From: Lytechinus pictus
Taxonomy: Eukaryota > Echinodermata > Echinoidea > Temnopleuroida > Toxopneustidae
DNA: 64,000 nucleotides
Reading direction: 5' to 3'
Assembly (NCBI RefSeq): GCF_037042905.1
Contig: NC_087252.1
Span: forward strand, 29,761,994 to 29,825,993
A program made the translations under genes and the position numbers. Below, piece after piece: positions 10,728-21,225 of this stretch. Position 1 is the first letter of the stretch, and every line of letters starts with the position of its first letter. The notes under the pieces were generated by a model. That model was not told where the DNA came from, ran no database searches, and was given only the letters and a program-made list of their open reading frames with translations.

Positions 10728-12690
10728 CCCCCCTCCAGCATTAACCCTATACCTAGATAAACTTGAGGAATCTCTGCAACCACTCATCACCAAAAGACAC
10801 AGAGATAACCTTTCTCCCTCTGAAAGACAAGCTCTCCGTGAACTTAAAGAAAACAAGAATGTTATTATCAAACGAGCTGACAAAGGGTCAGCAGTGGTAT
10901 TTCAATCTAAACAGAACTATCTTTCTGAAGGCCATAGACAATTGAACACGGAGACATATAGGAAAACTGAGAGTGATCCTAACAAAGAGCATTTGAATCA
11001 AGTGAAAAAAGTAATAAATGACATAAAGGTCCCAAAAGACATCAAGCAATTACTGATCCCTATCAAATCGGAATGCCCACAAATGTATTTTTTGCCCAAA
11101 ATACATAAATTGGGCAATCCAGGAAGACCGATTGTTTCCGGATGTTCTTGCCCTACTGTTCAAATATCTCGCTTTCTCGACACAGTATTGCGTCCATTGG
11201 TACAACATACTAAGTCTTTCATACAAGACACAACACACTTTCTGAAACATATCTCCAAAATAAACTCAGAGGGCCCAATTCCTAATGGGATATTCTTGGT
11301 CTCAGCCGACGTCAAATCCCTGTACACCAACATTCCCCATGCAGATGGTATCCAAGCCTGTAAGAAAGCTCTTGAAAAACGGAGATCGAAAGATCCCCCT
11401 ACTTGTGATATGGTTCGATTACTTGAACTAATTCTGAAGTTGAACAACTTTCAGTTTGCAGGGGAATTCTACATTCAGAACCAAGGAACGGCCATGGGCA
11501 CTCCAGTTGCACCCTCTTATGCCAATATCTTTATGGCAGACTTAGAAGAGAAACTCCTCTCCTCAGTCTCACAACAGCCTTACAGATCATCCTGGTGTAG
11601 ATACAATGACGATATTAATTTTCTCTGGTCTGGAAACAGGGAGTCTCTTGACCAATTTATCCAAGCTGCCAATTCATTCCATCCAACAATCAAATTCACG
11701 TTTGAAACATCTAACTCTCAAGTTTCCTTCCTTGATGTTCTACTTTACATGAAAGAGAACGTTCTACAAACTTCTCTCTACTCCAAACCGACGGACACCC
11801 ATGCTTATCTTCTTCCCGATTCATCTCACCCACACCATGTTTTCAATAGCATTCCTTATAGCCAGTCAATCCGAATAAGGCGCATTTGTTCCGAAGAAGC
11901 CAACTTTGAATCTAGTATCGCAGATCTGCAAGAACATCTCCAGAAACGTAATTACAATCCCCATTCAGTGAGCAAAGCCATCAACAAGGCTAAAGAAATC
12001 CCTCGGGAAAACCTCTTACATTATAAGAAGAAAGACAAAACAATGAAGAGAACACCTCTTGTGCTCACCTATCACCCCAACCTGCGTAAAGTTGCCCAAA
12101 TTGCTCGCAAACACATGGACATTCTTCATCAATCTGAAGTGACAAAGGAAATATTTCCAGAACCGCCCCTTATCGCATTTAGACGATGCCGCTCTCTTCA
12201 AGACTTATTAGTATCGTCCCGTGTTTCAATCAACTCTGAAAACAATCAGAGTGAACACATGGGCTCATCCAAATGCGAAGCTAAGAAATGTTGTATCTGT
12301 CCATTCATGTTGAACACTAAATATTTCGTAAGCACAGTAACAGGAGAGAAATTCCCAATTACTCAGCAAATCAATTGCAAATCTTCATGGGTATTATATC
12401 TCATTACTTGCAAACGCTGCAACAAACAGTATGTCGGGAAGACTACTAATACACTGTACACAAGAATGTGCAACACACGATCAGACATAAAGAAATATCA
12501 CACGAGTAGACGCAAGGAAATCCCAATTGCTGCCCACTTCAGTTCTGATAATCATTCCACAGATGATATTCAAATTGTAGGAATAGAACTTATCAGAAAA
12601 CAGCATGAATCAATCATACTCAAACGAGAGTCATATTGGATTCTGAAACTTAAGACACTTGTACCAAACGGCATCAATGTAGAAGAATAG
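10633..12690 (+). CDS. Penelope-like reverse transcriptase with C-terminal GIY-YIG endonuclease
   Basis: A 685-residue open frame. The N-terminal KNVIIKRADKGSAVVF (about 75-90) is a PLE signature. RT motifs follow: FLPKIHKLGNPGRPIVS (153-169), motif A SADVKSLYTNIP (Asp226), motif B QGTAMGTPVAPSYANIFM, motif C RYNDDINFLW (Asp326/327), FLDVLLYM, and the PLE thumb hallmark IPYSQSIRIRRICS (407-420). A Cys cluster (548-556) and a GIY-YIG nuclease follow: VLYLITCKRCNKQYVGKT (587-604), an Arg, and Glu666 in RESYWI, ending LVPNGINVEE. Motif C has Asn325 where Ile or Val is usual. The final His-Arg of the nuclease RxxxHR block reads TR. The first ATG lies inside what should be mid-protein; upstream coding is in another frame (10419-10727), so the start has been lost by a frameshift. 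Confidence 0.93.
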   Translation: MITILTKCHTTKSWKDYRRENLPKSTWSPRFNPPPALTLYLDKLEESLQPLITKRHRDNLSPSERQALRELKENKNVIIKRADKGSAVVFQSKQNYLSEGHRQLNTETYRKTESDPNKEHLNQVKKVINDIKVPKDIKQLLIPIKSECPQMYFLPKIHKLGNPGRPIVSGCSCPTVQISRFLDTVLRPLVQHTKSFIQDTTHFLKHISKINSEGPIPNGIFLVSADVKSLYTNIPHADGIQACKKALEKRRSKDPPTCDMVRLLELILKLNNFQFAGEFYIQNQGTAMGTPVAPSYANIFMADLEEKLLSSVSQQPYRSSWCRYNDDINFLWSGNRESLDQFIQAANSFHPTIKFTFETSNSQVSFLDVLLYMKENVLQTSLYSKPTDTHAYLLPDSSHPHHVFNSIPYSQSIRIRRICSEEANFESSIADLQEHLQKRNYNPHSVSKAINKAKEIPRENLLHYKKKDKTMKRTPLVLTYHPNLRKVAQIARKHMDILHQSEVTKEIFPEPPLIAFRRCRSLQDLLVSSRVSINSENNQSEHMGSSKCEAKKCCICPFMLNTKYFVSTVTGEKFPITQQINCKSSWVLYLITCKRCNKQYVGKTTNTLYTRMCNTRSDIKKYHTSRRKEIPIAAHFSSDNHSTDDIQIVGIELIRKQHESIILKRESYWILKLKTLVPNGINVEE

Positions 12691-12713
12691 ATATTTCTAA
12701 TTAACCTCAATCG

Positions 12714-13280
12714 TGGGTCACATTTGTTACATCAGTGTCACTAATTAAATGATTAAATTATTTTTAATACTTATTGTTATGTATTTGTTAGGTGATTTCT
12801 AGATGACCCAAGCTTGAGAAGTGAGACTTTTGGTCATTACGCGAATTATCAACAATTTTATTTATAATCTTTACTCAATTTGATTTCAAAATTTATATCG
12901 TTTCATAGAGATTTAATTTATATGCTTGTAAGAAACAATGTTTTCGTCATCATCCTCCAGCTTACGATATCTAATATCATGAATATTCATACTCATTGTG
13001 ACATAAATTATATGCGCATTACCAATGCGCTTTGCGCTTTCATCACCTAGCAACCAATGTTTTCTTTTGCAATTTTTGCCACTTTCCTAAAGAACGAGAT
13101 AGGATACGGTCATACTTAACTATCACAATAGTCTGTAATTACAGGTATGTCTTTTTCATTTATATCATTATTATTTTAATTGAATTAATTATTTATTATT
13201 CATTAATTTATTTATCTGTTCATTCATTAATTTGTCATTATGGAATATATTCAACTTGGTGATAATTCATTGATGTGCAT
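12714..13280 (+). repeat. First tandem 3' pLTR unit
   Basis: Runs from GGGTCACATTTGTTACATCA to TTCATTGATGTGCA. The second unit starts with the same GGTCACATTTGTTACATCA at 13281 and is about 95 percent alike by eye; the first unit has an extra roughly 25 bp near 12770. Confidence 0.9.
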
Positions 13281-14003
13281 GGTCACATTTGTTACATCAG
13301 TGTCACTAATTAAATGATTTTTTTAATACTTTTTCTAGATGACCCAAGCTTGAGAAGTGAGACTTTTGGTCACTAGTACGCGAATTATCAACAATTTTAT
13401 TTATAATCTTTACTCGATTTGATTTCAAAAATTTATATCGTTTCATAGAGATTTGATTACTATGCTTGTAAGAAACAATGTTTTCGTCATCATCCTCCAG
13501 CTTACGATATCTAATATCATGAATATTCATACTCATTGTGACATAAATTTTATGCGCATTACCAATGCGCTTTGCGCTTTCACCACCTAGCAACCAATGT
13601 TTTCTTTTTGCAATTTTTGCCACTTTCCTAAAGAACGAGATAGGATACGGTCATACTTAACTATCACAATAGTCTGTAATTACAGGTATGTCTTTTTCAT
13701 TTATATCATTATTATTTTAATTGAATTAATTATTTATTATTCATTACTTTATTTATCTGTTCATTCATTAATTTGTCATTATGGAATATATTCAACTTGG
13801 TGATAATTCATTGATGTGCAAAACAAACTTGGATGTTGTATCTCCTTATATTTTTCAGACGCTTCTGACGAAGTCTCAATTAAAAGACGAAAGCTAAAGC
13901 AAATAATGGTGTCCTGCGTCATCTGTTGAGTTGGCCTTGCCTCATCTCATTATGTTTAATATTCACAACTCAACAGCGATTGGTAGAAGTAAACTTATCA
14001 TCA

Positions 14004-14009
<6 letters not shown>
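13281..14009 (+). repeat. Second tandem 3' pLTR unit with terminal extension
   Basis: Repeats 12714-13280. It then continues through AAACAAACTTGGATGTTG into the hammerhead-like segment and the terminus at ATCATCACACTA, next to a TA run. The short ORFs beginning MFSFCNFCHFP are copies of this repeat. Confidence 0.9.
13856..13925 (+). ncRNA. Hammerhead-ribozyme-like motif, 3' pLTR copy
   Basis: CTGACGA, then a GTCT/AGAC hairpin (loop CAATTAAA), then GAAA forms the conserved hammerhead core and stem II. CAGACGC before the core can pair with GCGTC and CTG downstream as stem I, next to a GTGTC cleavage-type site. Stem III does not pair well, so activity is doubtful. Hammerheads in PLE terminal repeats are known; this assignment is by eye. 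Confidence 0.5.
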
Positions 14010-14040
<31 letters not shown>

Positions 14041-14332
14041 GAAAAAAAATAAACAAATACAAATAAAAATAAATAAATAATAATAAAAATAAATGATTCA
14101 GTATACACTGTATACAGAAATCATAAAACGATTAAGCATATATACAAAGAGAAATTAATAAACACATTTACATATTAAGTTCTGAATTACATTACTTTGG
14201 GAAAAAAAAACGATAATCTAATATGAATTCAGAAGATAATTTTTAAGTTTTCCTTTGAAATTTTGTATTGAATTACATTGTATAATATCCTTTGAAAAAG
14301 AATTCCATAATTTTGGACCAGTAAAGACCTAG

Positions 14333-14890
14333 TTATATAGATCTAGTTCATGAAACTTGGACATAATAGTAATCAAGTATTACTGAACATCCTGTCTGAG
14401 TTTCAGGTCACATGACTATAAGGTCAAATGACATTTAGGGTCAATGAACTTAGACCATGTTGGGGGAATCAATGTCAAAATCTTAACCAAGGTCAAGGTT
14501 TTGAAATGTCATAACTTAAAAAGTCTATGGACCTAGGTCATGAAACTTAAACATAAGGGTAATAGTGCATCGCTATAGATCCTGCGTGAGTTTCCGGTCA
14601 CACGAACAATGTCGAAGGTCACTAAGGGTCAACGAACTTTGACCATGTTTGGGGATATTTGTGGAATTGTCATCATAACTTTGAAATTTCATGGATCTAG
14701 TTCATGAAACTTCAATATAAGAGCAATTAAGCATCCCTGAACTTCCTGTGCGCGTTTCAGGTCACCTGACCAAGATCAATTAAAGGTCATTTAATGTCAT
14801 TGAACTTTGGCCGTGTTGGGGGTATTTGTTGAATTGGCATCATAACTGAAACATAGACATAAGGGTAATCAAGTATGTTTTACATACGCT
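14333..14890. mobile_element. Right part of the interrupted satellite-type element
   Basis: Several degenerate units of about 190 bp with the landmarks CATGAAACTTGGACATAA, TTTCAGGTCACATGAC, TCAATGAACTTAGACCATGT and GTTGGGG. They continue the element broken at 9545. The same unit is found at 26436-27550 and 60494-61440. Confidence 0.7.
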
Positions 14891-14956
14891 TACATGCAGG
14901 TAAATACAAATCATTTGTTTATATTGGTACTCAAAATGTATCAAGAACAACCATCT

Positions 14957-15126
14957 TGGTCTACATTGGTTACGAATCTCGTCTTTCAATCTGAGGGACG
15001 AGGGTTCGAATCACAGCTATGGCGTGTTTTCCTTCGACAAGAAATTGACCCACGTTGCGGTGCACTCAACCAAGGTGAGGTGAATGAGTACCCGGTGGGA
15101 TTAATGCACCGATTAGCGCCTTTAGC
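14957..15126 (+). mobile_element. tRNA-derived SINE fragment
   Basis: TTGGTCTACATTGGTTACGA followed by GGACGAGGGTTCGAATCACA gives degenerate Pol III A and B boxes. The body GTGCACTCAACCAAGGTGAG, then GAGTACCCGGTGGGAT, is a typical SINE body. It is cut at about 15127 by a CAGTGGCGTGTCTA terminus of another element. Confidence 0.65.
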
Positions 15127-15540
15127 CAGTGGCGTGTCTATAAGACAAACGGCACTCGGGGCAAGTGGTAAAATCGCGCCCCTTTCGAAGTGTATTATAA
15201 TACCACACTTAAAATAAAACATAATACCAATGAGAGTGTGAATATTTTTCGGAATTGTAATCATAAATATGATGCGTATCTAACTAAACAATGAATGCGA
15301 GCGCGAAGCGCGAGCTGAAAACTATTGATATCCGGACCTGAACAAAATAACATTTAAAAATACTCTTTTTAGGAAATATAGGGATGATAGATATCTCCAT
15401 TAAATAAATCGACCTAATACGACGGCGAAGCGCGAGCCTATTATTTCAATACTATAAAATCTTAAGACCGAATATTTTAATCACCATAATCATTAACTTA
15501 AAATAATAATACGAGCGCGAAGCGCGAGCTGAAAATTAAT
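15127..15540. repeat. hAT-like terminus followed by GAGCGCGAAGCGCGAGC satellite units
   Basis: CAGTGGCGTGTCTATAAGAC resembles the CAGTGGCGTACC termini of the hAT-like elements at 18919 and 19922. Three satellite motifs follow (near 15297, 15424 and 15512). No right terminus was found. Confidence 0.6.
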
Positions 15541-15589
15541 GACATTTAGCCCTGAAATTGACATTTTAGGGGAAAATAATCCCACTACG

Positions 15590-15880
15590 TTAAATAAAGG
15601 TAATAATGGTAGAGGTAAAAATAGCAGAGGTAATAATGGCGAAGGTAAAAATGACAGAGGTAAAATGGCAAAGGTAAAAATGGCGGAGATAAAAATGGCA
15701 GAGGCAAAAATGACAGAGGTAAATATCGCAGAGGTAAAAATGGCAGAGGTAAACATGACAGAGGTATGAATGACAGAGGCAAAAGTGAAAGATGTAATAA
15801 TGGCAGAGGTATGGAGTTAAAATTGGCAGAAGTAATAATGGCAGAGGTAAAAATGGCGGAGTTAAAAATGGCAGAGGTAA
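15590..15880 (+). repeat. 15-bp minisatellite (GGTAAAAATGGCAGA type)
   Basis: About 19 imperfect 15-bp units in tandem. The unit length is a multiple of three, so both strands show repetitive ORFs (MAEVKMAEV-like); these are artefacts. The same motif appears on the opposite strand at 17966-18050 and 23216-23304. Confidence 0.92.
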
Positions 15881-15881
15881 A

Positions 15882-16232
15882 TAATAATAATAATAATAAT
15901 AGCAATTTTTTATATAGCGCTTTTCCCAGAATGGCTCAAAGCGCGTTACAGCATATTATTTTCAATCCCGCACGAAAAATACACAATTTCCACTCCCTGG
16001 GGAGCATTCCTTGCATTCATCGCAGCCTCATATGGCGCTGGCAAAATCAAACATACAATATCTTTCGCATCCTACCGGGTAGCGCGCTACCGGGTACCCA
16101 TTTAGCACCTGGGTCGAGAGTGGCAAAGTGTGGATTAACGCCTTGCCAAAGGACGCTACACCGCGGTGGGATTCGAACACACGACCCTCTGTTTACCAGG
16201 CGAGAGTCAGAACCACGACACCACGGCTCTAG
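15882..16232 (-). mobile_element. tRNA-derived SINE, minus strand, with LINE-like 3' tail
   Basis: On the minus strand the head is at the right (GGTAAACAGAGGGTCGTGTG, then TTCGAATCCCACC as B box). The body runs leftwards and ends CTGGGAAAAGCGCTATATAA plus TTA/ATT repeats. That tail closely matches the end of the LINE remnant at 54440-54480. Confidence 0.75.
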
Positions 16233-17769
16233 CGGTAAAAAATGGTAAAAGGAAAAATGACAGAGATATATAGGGTGCTGGTTTGTTAAAAATCACAGAA
16301 AAAGTTTTCACTCCAAAATGAAAGGGGATTTTGTTTAGAAGGGGGAAAATGACCAAAAAGCATTATTTTATCCCAACAAAATGAACTGAGTTCATTTGGA
16401 TCAGATGAAATAATTACAACCCAAAATAATGATAATAATAATAAATAGACAAAGTTCTTTCTTCAGTTCAAAATAACGGATATTTGTGTAAAATCTCTAA
16501 ATTTATTTTTAGCACCATCCTTTTATTTCCAGGGGGTGCTGCTTTCGGTGTACAAAATACCCGACAGCACCCCCGCTTCCAATGGTTGATCATCAAGGCG
16601 TTTATTCGAAATCACAGTGGATGCAGTGGTAAAGGTCCAGGGTCTTCTTTTACTTAAAGAATATGAACCATACCCTCAATCGACCCCAATTTGGTTTTCC
16701 AGGCAAAACAAGATTGTTATTGATTTTTCATAAGTTACATATTCCGTGCCGAACCTGGGAATGCATGCTTATTGTCATTCTTAACCAAAAGAAGAATAAT
16801 ACAGACGACAAACAAATAAGGACAAAATATTTAACCACAATCGTTCGTGGGAATTTTAACGTTTAAGCTTTTCCCTATATATTATTTATGTTTTTCCCCG
16901 CCCCAAACCCCTTTCTGTCTTTCCACCTTTCCCATGTCTACTTTTCCTCCTCTTTTCATCGATAAACATGGCAAAGCTTTGGATAAAAAGAACCAGCCAG
17001 GCAGAAAGGATTGTTATAAAAAGATTAATGAGAACCGTGCAGTTTCATTTTGCTTCTGATCATTTAATGACAAAAAAAATATGTCGTTCATAATCTTTTT
17101 AAAAGCCCTCACGGTACACCTCCACCGAATTCGTAAATAGCATCGTTATAGGCCAATGAACACATAATAATAATATGATGAAATGCCTAACCGTGACATG
17201 AACTTCAGGCAAACAATGATGAAAAAAGGAACTCATATCGCTGTATGTGTGATTTTCTCTTTTTTGTGTGGATTTCCAAAAAAAAAATGTTTATTAACGA
17301 ACCATGCGTTAAACATCACCGTGACTAGTCGCAAATATATGATGTCAGTGGGATAATAGCTATTATATCCCTTACTTAAAATTGTTGTATTGAGAGTGTA
17401 CGCAAGGAGAAAAAGAATAGTTTTACTACGAAAAACGTTTGCCATGAAATAGTTCATTTTCCTTGCTGACGTCACGCATTAACTATACGTTTTTTGACCC
17501 CGCCCCCTACTCGATTCGCGAGCTGTGCGGCGCGATGCGAGCAGAGCGCTGCTCAGCGCCCAACGGTACTCTCTACTGCATGCCACGGGAAACTTTCGGC
17601 GAGCTGCACTAACCAGGTGCGCTCGCTGAACAGGCGATCAATACGGCAAGGCTTATTGTTTTCTCAACGATTGTTCCATCATCGACTTATTAAAAATTGT
17701 TTTGCTGTAAAAGTCGGGTATCAACGAAGAATATCGTATGAAGAATATATATGAGTGGAAGGGATATAA

Positions 17770-17939
17770 AACAAATATACAATGACCCATTCTCGGAACT
17801 GGCTAAAACTATTTGCACTCAGGAACATCACATAGTACTATTCTCCCTCGGGCCGATGGCCCTCGGGAGAGTAGTACTATGTGATGTTCCTTCGATGCGA
17901 ATAGTTTTAGCCAGATCCACGAGTGTCATTGTATATTTG
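17770..17939. repeat. 170-bp imperfect palindrome
   Basis: Left arm ACAAATATACAATGAC to AGTACTATTCTCC and right arm AGAGTAGTACTATG to GTCATTGTATATTTGT are complementary over about 75 bp each, around GGGCCGATGGCCC. It lies in the 570-bp stretch absent from duplication copy 2, next to a CpG-rich block (17490-17640). Confidence 0.85.
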
Positions 17940-17965
17940 TATATTATTACTCTTGACAGAGATTC

Positions 17966-18050
17966 ATTTATGCCTCTGCCATTTTCTACCTCTGCGATAT
18001 TTACCTCTGCCATTCATTTACCTCTGCTATTATTTACCTCTGCCATTTTT
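17966..18050 (-). repeat. Minisatellite fragment (copy 1)
   Basis: Units of TACCTCTGCCATTTT type are the reverse complement of the 15-bp minisatellite at 15590. The duplicate lies at 23216-23304. Confidence 0.8.
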
Positions 18051-18542
18051 ACACCGAACCGTGGTAGGAAGTGATTTTTGTCAAAGTGTCAAAGTGTAGT
18101 GGAAAGAAAAAAAGTGAAATTGGGGAAAGAATGTATGATAAAGTAAGTAACCTGACTTTCATAAATGTCAAACTGTCAAAGCTGAAGTTAGCCCTATTTC
18201 ATTTTTCTTGAATGGGAAGTTTGCTTGCACGTCGATCGGATTATCCAAAATACATGCATGAAATAACAGTATTGCTGACATTTTTTAATTTTATGTTAAA
18301 CTGCCTTGCTTGTGTGCGTGAGATAGATAGATAGATTGATAGACAGATAGAGAGAGAGAGGGGGAGAGTGTGTGGGGGGGTGGGGGAAAGGGAGGGAGGG
18401 AGAGTGGAGATTGGGAGGGGGTACAGACGAAATTGGAAATATAAATACATGAAACAGGGAAGAGGACAGATAAAATGAATAGCTATTAGTTGTTATAGTT
18501 ATAACAATACAATAATTTATAGAACGAATCCCCAAATTAGTT

Positions 18543-18790
18543 CAAGTTAAAGTTTATTTTTCCATTTCCATTATTAACATTATAAGCAAATACAAATCAA
18601 ACATACATCATAAATATAAACAAATACAAATGAAATATGATCACAATGATTACAAATCAATACGAGTTCCCAAACATTTGTAAAATATATAGTTTTAACA
18701 AAATCTTATATGGAAATGAGGGGATCCACTAAAAAGCATTGCTTGTAGAACGTGGATCCCCTAAGATAATATATAAAACATTTGAAAATT
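18543..18790 (-). mobile_element. LINE 3' end fragment, minus strand (copy 1)
   Basis: AAGTTTATTTTTCCATTTCC and CTAAAAAGCATTGCTTGTAG between GGGGATCCAC and GTGGATCCCC. It resembles the minus-strand LINE end at 9546. The duplicate is at 23783-24015. Confidence 0.5.
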
Positions 18791-19921
18791 GGGACTTATT
18801 CGCCAGTGTAGGCGTAAGGAAATACAATTAAGTTAAAATAAAATATTTGGGAATAATAATAAGATGGTGAGTAATAGCGAGAAATAATAAAAAGATGACA
18901 AAGATACGGGACTATACTCAGTGGCGTACCTAGCATATTTCGTCAGGGGGGGGGGGGGGGGGGGCAAGTGACAAGGATGATGAGCACGATGGGGGGGGGG
19001 GGGGTAGTAGGCATCGACGTTTAGGCACAATTTTTTTCAAGGGGGGCTGATAATCATTGCCCTAATATCAACTTCAGTTTTAACTTTCGAGCGAGCGAAG
19101 CGAGCGAACATTTTTTCAATTATTATTTAGCCTTTTTACAGTGATGTGAAACGTGCAGAAATTATACATTCGGTCATAAAATTACCAATACACGAGGATA
19201 TTTGGGTACCTCGCAGTCCTCGTTGCTCTGCATTTTGCAGCCCACCCCCTCCCAAGTGTAGGTCTGGAAGTGGCACTGAAGGTGGGAAAGGTTACCCAGG
19301 GGCTGCCCAATAAAACAGTTGGGATCTTGCTACTACTGGTATTTGCTATCGGGCGATTGCACTTTATTGTCGAAATTAATTCTTTTTTTGGTATATCATT
19401 CGAGAAATGAAATGTATCGGATCGTGATCGATATATATTTATAATCAAGTGGTAATTGCAATATTTATATTAAAATACTTCTTTTATTCCTCTTTGAAGG
19501 TGTTAATTATGCTCCCAATTCTGCTCATTTGGAGACGTTATAAAAGAGGTGTTTAACATTGAAATCAGTTGTATTCATGTATTGATTTGCATTTGTTTTA
19601 TTTCCATATACACAGTTAAAAACAAAAATGAATGCATCCATTCACTCATAAAAAATAAATATGTACGTGTAAATATATGTGACAGTATATCACTAGATAT
19701 AGGGAAAATCACTCACTCACTGGCAGGAATGTCAGAAGGTTGAGGGAATTGAAATTGGAAAAAAGATAGATAGGCGGACGAAGGGATCGGGTACATAGGA
19801 TAGAAAGGGGGGGGGGCGGTAATAACCAGAGGAATGTGTAAGCAGGGGTATATAGCTAGGCCTTTTCCATGGGGGGGGGGGGGGTGGAGGACCTTGATTA
19901 CCGACATATATCAGTACCGAT

Positions 19922-20108
19922 CAGTGGCGTACCTAGGATTTTCCACAGGGGGGGGGGGGCAAAACCGTCCGCCAAAAAATTTGACAAGCAAAAAAAAAAA
20001 AGGGTCTTTCAAGCTCGTCAGGGGGCAGGGATGCGTCCTTTGCATGGGTTGTGGCTCGTCAGGGGGGGGCAGACTGCCCCCTGCCCCCCCCCCGTAGGTA
20101 CGCTAGTG
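19922..20108. mobile_element. hAT MITE, 187 bp, nested in copy 1 only
   Basis: CAGTGGCGTACCTAGG at the left and CGTAGGTACGCTAGTG at the right, flanked by GTACCGAT (19914-19921 and 20109-20116). Copy 2 of the duplication has a single GTACCGAT at the same place (about 25166), i.e. the unoccupied site. This proves a clean insertion after the duplication. Confidence 0.93.
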
Positions 20109-20279
20109 GTACCGATTACTGACGTCCGATGACCAAAACTCATTTATATCCAACCCAGGGGCAGATCCTAGATTTTTAAGGGGGACATTATTGTTTACAG
20201 AAATTTTGACAAGCCCCACCCCAAAAAAGTCTTCACTTTCACTGACACGTGCCTAACAATTAACACTAAAATAATATAA

Positions 20280-21225
20280 AAATAATAATTGCGAGCGCGA
20301 GCTGATTTTTTTCTGAAAATCTAGACCTATAACGATACATTTTGTGCACTTAATTATGAAAAGGATGGGGATCTTATGCGAGCGCAAAGCGCGAGCTAAA
20401 GATTTTGATATTCCTTACTGGACCCTAGACATTCTAAGCAGTTTTACAGGATGGGTATCTAAACAGTCGTGCGGGCGCGAAGCGCGAGCTAAAACTTTTG
20501 ACATTCCGACTTAAGAACTGGATATTCTAAGCACTTTTAGTAACCATGAACAAATTGGTTTCTAACTGAAAAATTAATTGATGCGAGCGCGAAGAGCGAG
20601 CTGAAAATTTGAGATATTCCCCCCTGAAAACTGGACACCCTTTTTTTTTTAAACTATGAACAAGATGGTAGTTAAAAACAATTAATTGATGTGAGCGCGA
20701 AGCGCGAGCTGAAATTTTTTGATATTTCGACCTGAAAACTTTACATTCTAAGCATTTCATTTAATTATGAACAAGATGGAATTTTATGCGAGTGCGAAGC
20801 TCGAGCTGAAATTTTTGATATTCCAACCTAAGAACTTGATATTCTAAACAATTTCTGTAACCGTGAACAAATTGGTTTCTAATGATATATTTTTGATATT
20901 TTTTCTTTTTTATATTCCGACCTGAAAACCGGAAATTCTAAGCACTTCATTTAACTATGAACAGGAATATGAGGATGGATATACCTAAACAGTTATATGT
21001 GAGCACGAAGCGCCAGCTGAAATATTTGAAATTCCGGCCTAAGAACTGGATATTATAAGCACTTTTTGTAACTGAACAAATTGGTTTCTATTTTAACTAA
21101 TTAATTGACGCGAGCGCGAAGTGCGAGCTGAAAATTTTTGATATTTCAACCTGAAAACTAGACATTTATTTTAGGTATCCAACTAAAAAATTGATGAGAG
21201 CGCGTAGCGCGAGCGAATTTTTTTA
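20280..21225. repeat. Satellite array of GAGCGCGAAGCGCGAGC units
   Basis: About nine units of roughly 100 bp: the GC-rich palindromic motif, then an AT-rich spacer with landmarks TTTGATATTCC, CCTGAAAACTGGACATTCTA and ATGAACAA. It is part of the 18919 element. The parallel array in copy 2 is at 25335-26090 and 29505-29615. Confidence 0.88.

Larger units (their letters stand above)
9848..14009 (+). mobile_element. Penelope-like retroelement with pLTR-type terminal repeats
   Basis: A 4.2-kb element with a central RT plus GIY-YIG ORF. The left side has an inverted terminal copy (9848-10312) followed by a partial direct copy (10323-10478). The right side has two tandem copies (12714-13280 and 13281-14009). 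Mixed inverted and tandem pseudo-LTRs are characteristic of Penelope-like elements. TA repeats flank both sides. Frame damage near the ORF start suggests this copy is no longer autonomous. Confidence 0.93.

Noticed and set aside
13032..13803. Conserved small protein MFSFCNFCHFP found in several copies
   Set aside because: The copies are the Penelope-like terminal repeat itself, so the conservation is that of the repeat.
15539..15905. Repetitive MAEVKMAEV / FTSAIFTSAIF proteins
   Set aside because: They are the two-strand translation of a 15-bp minisatellite.
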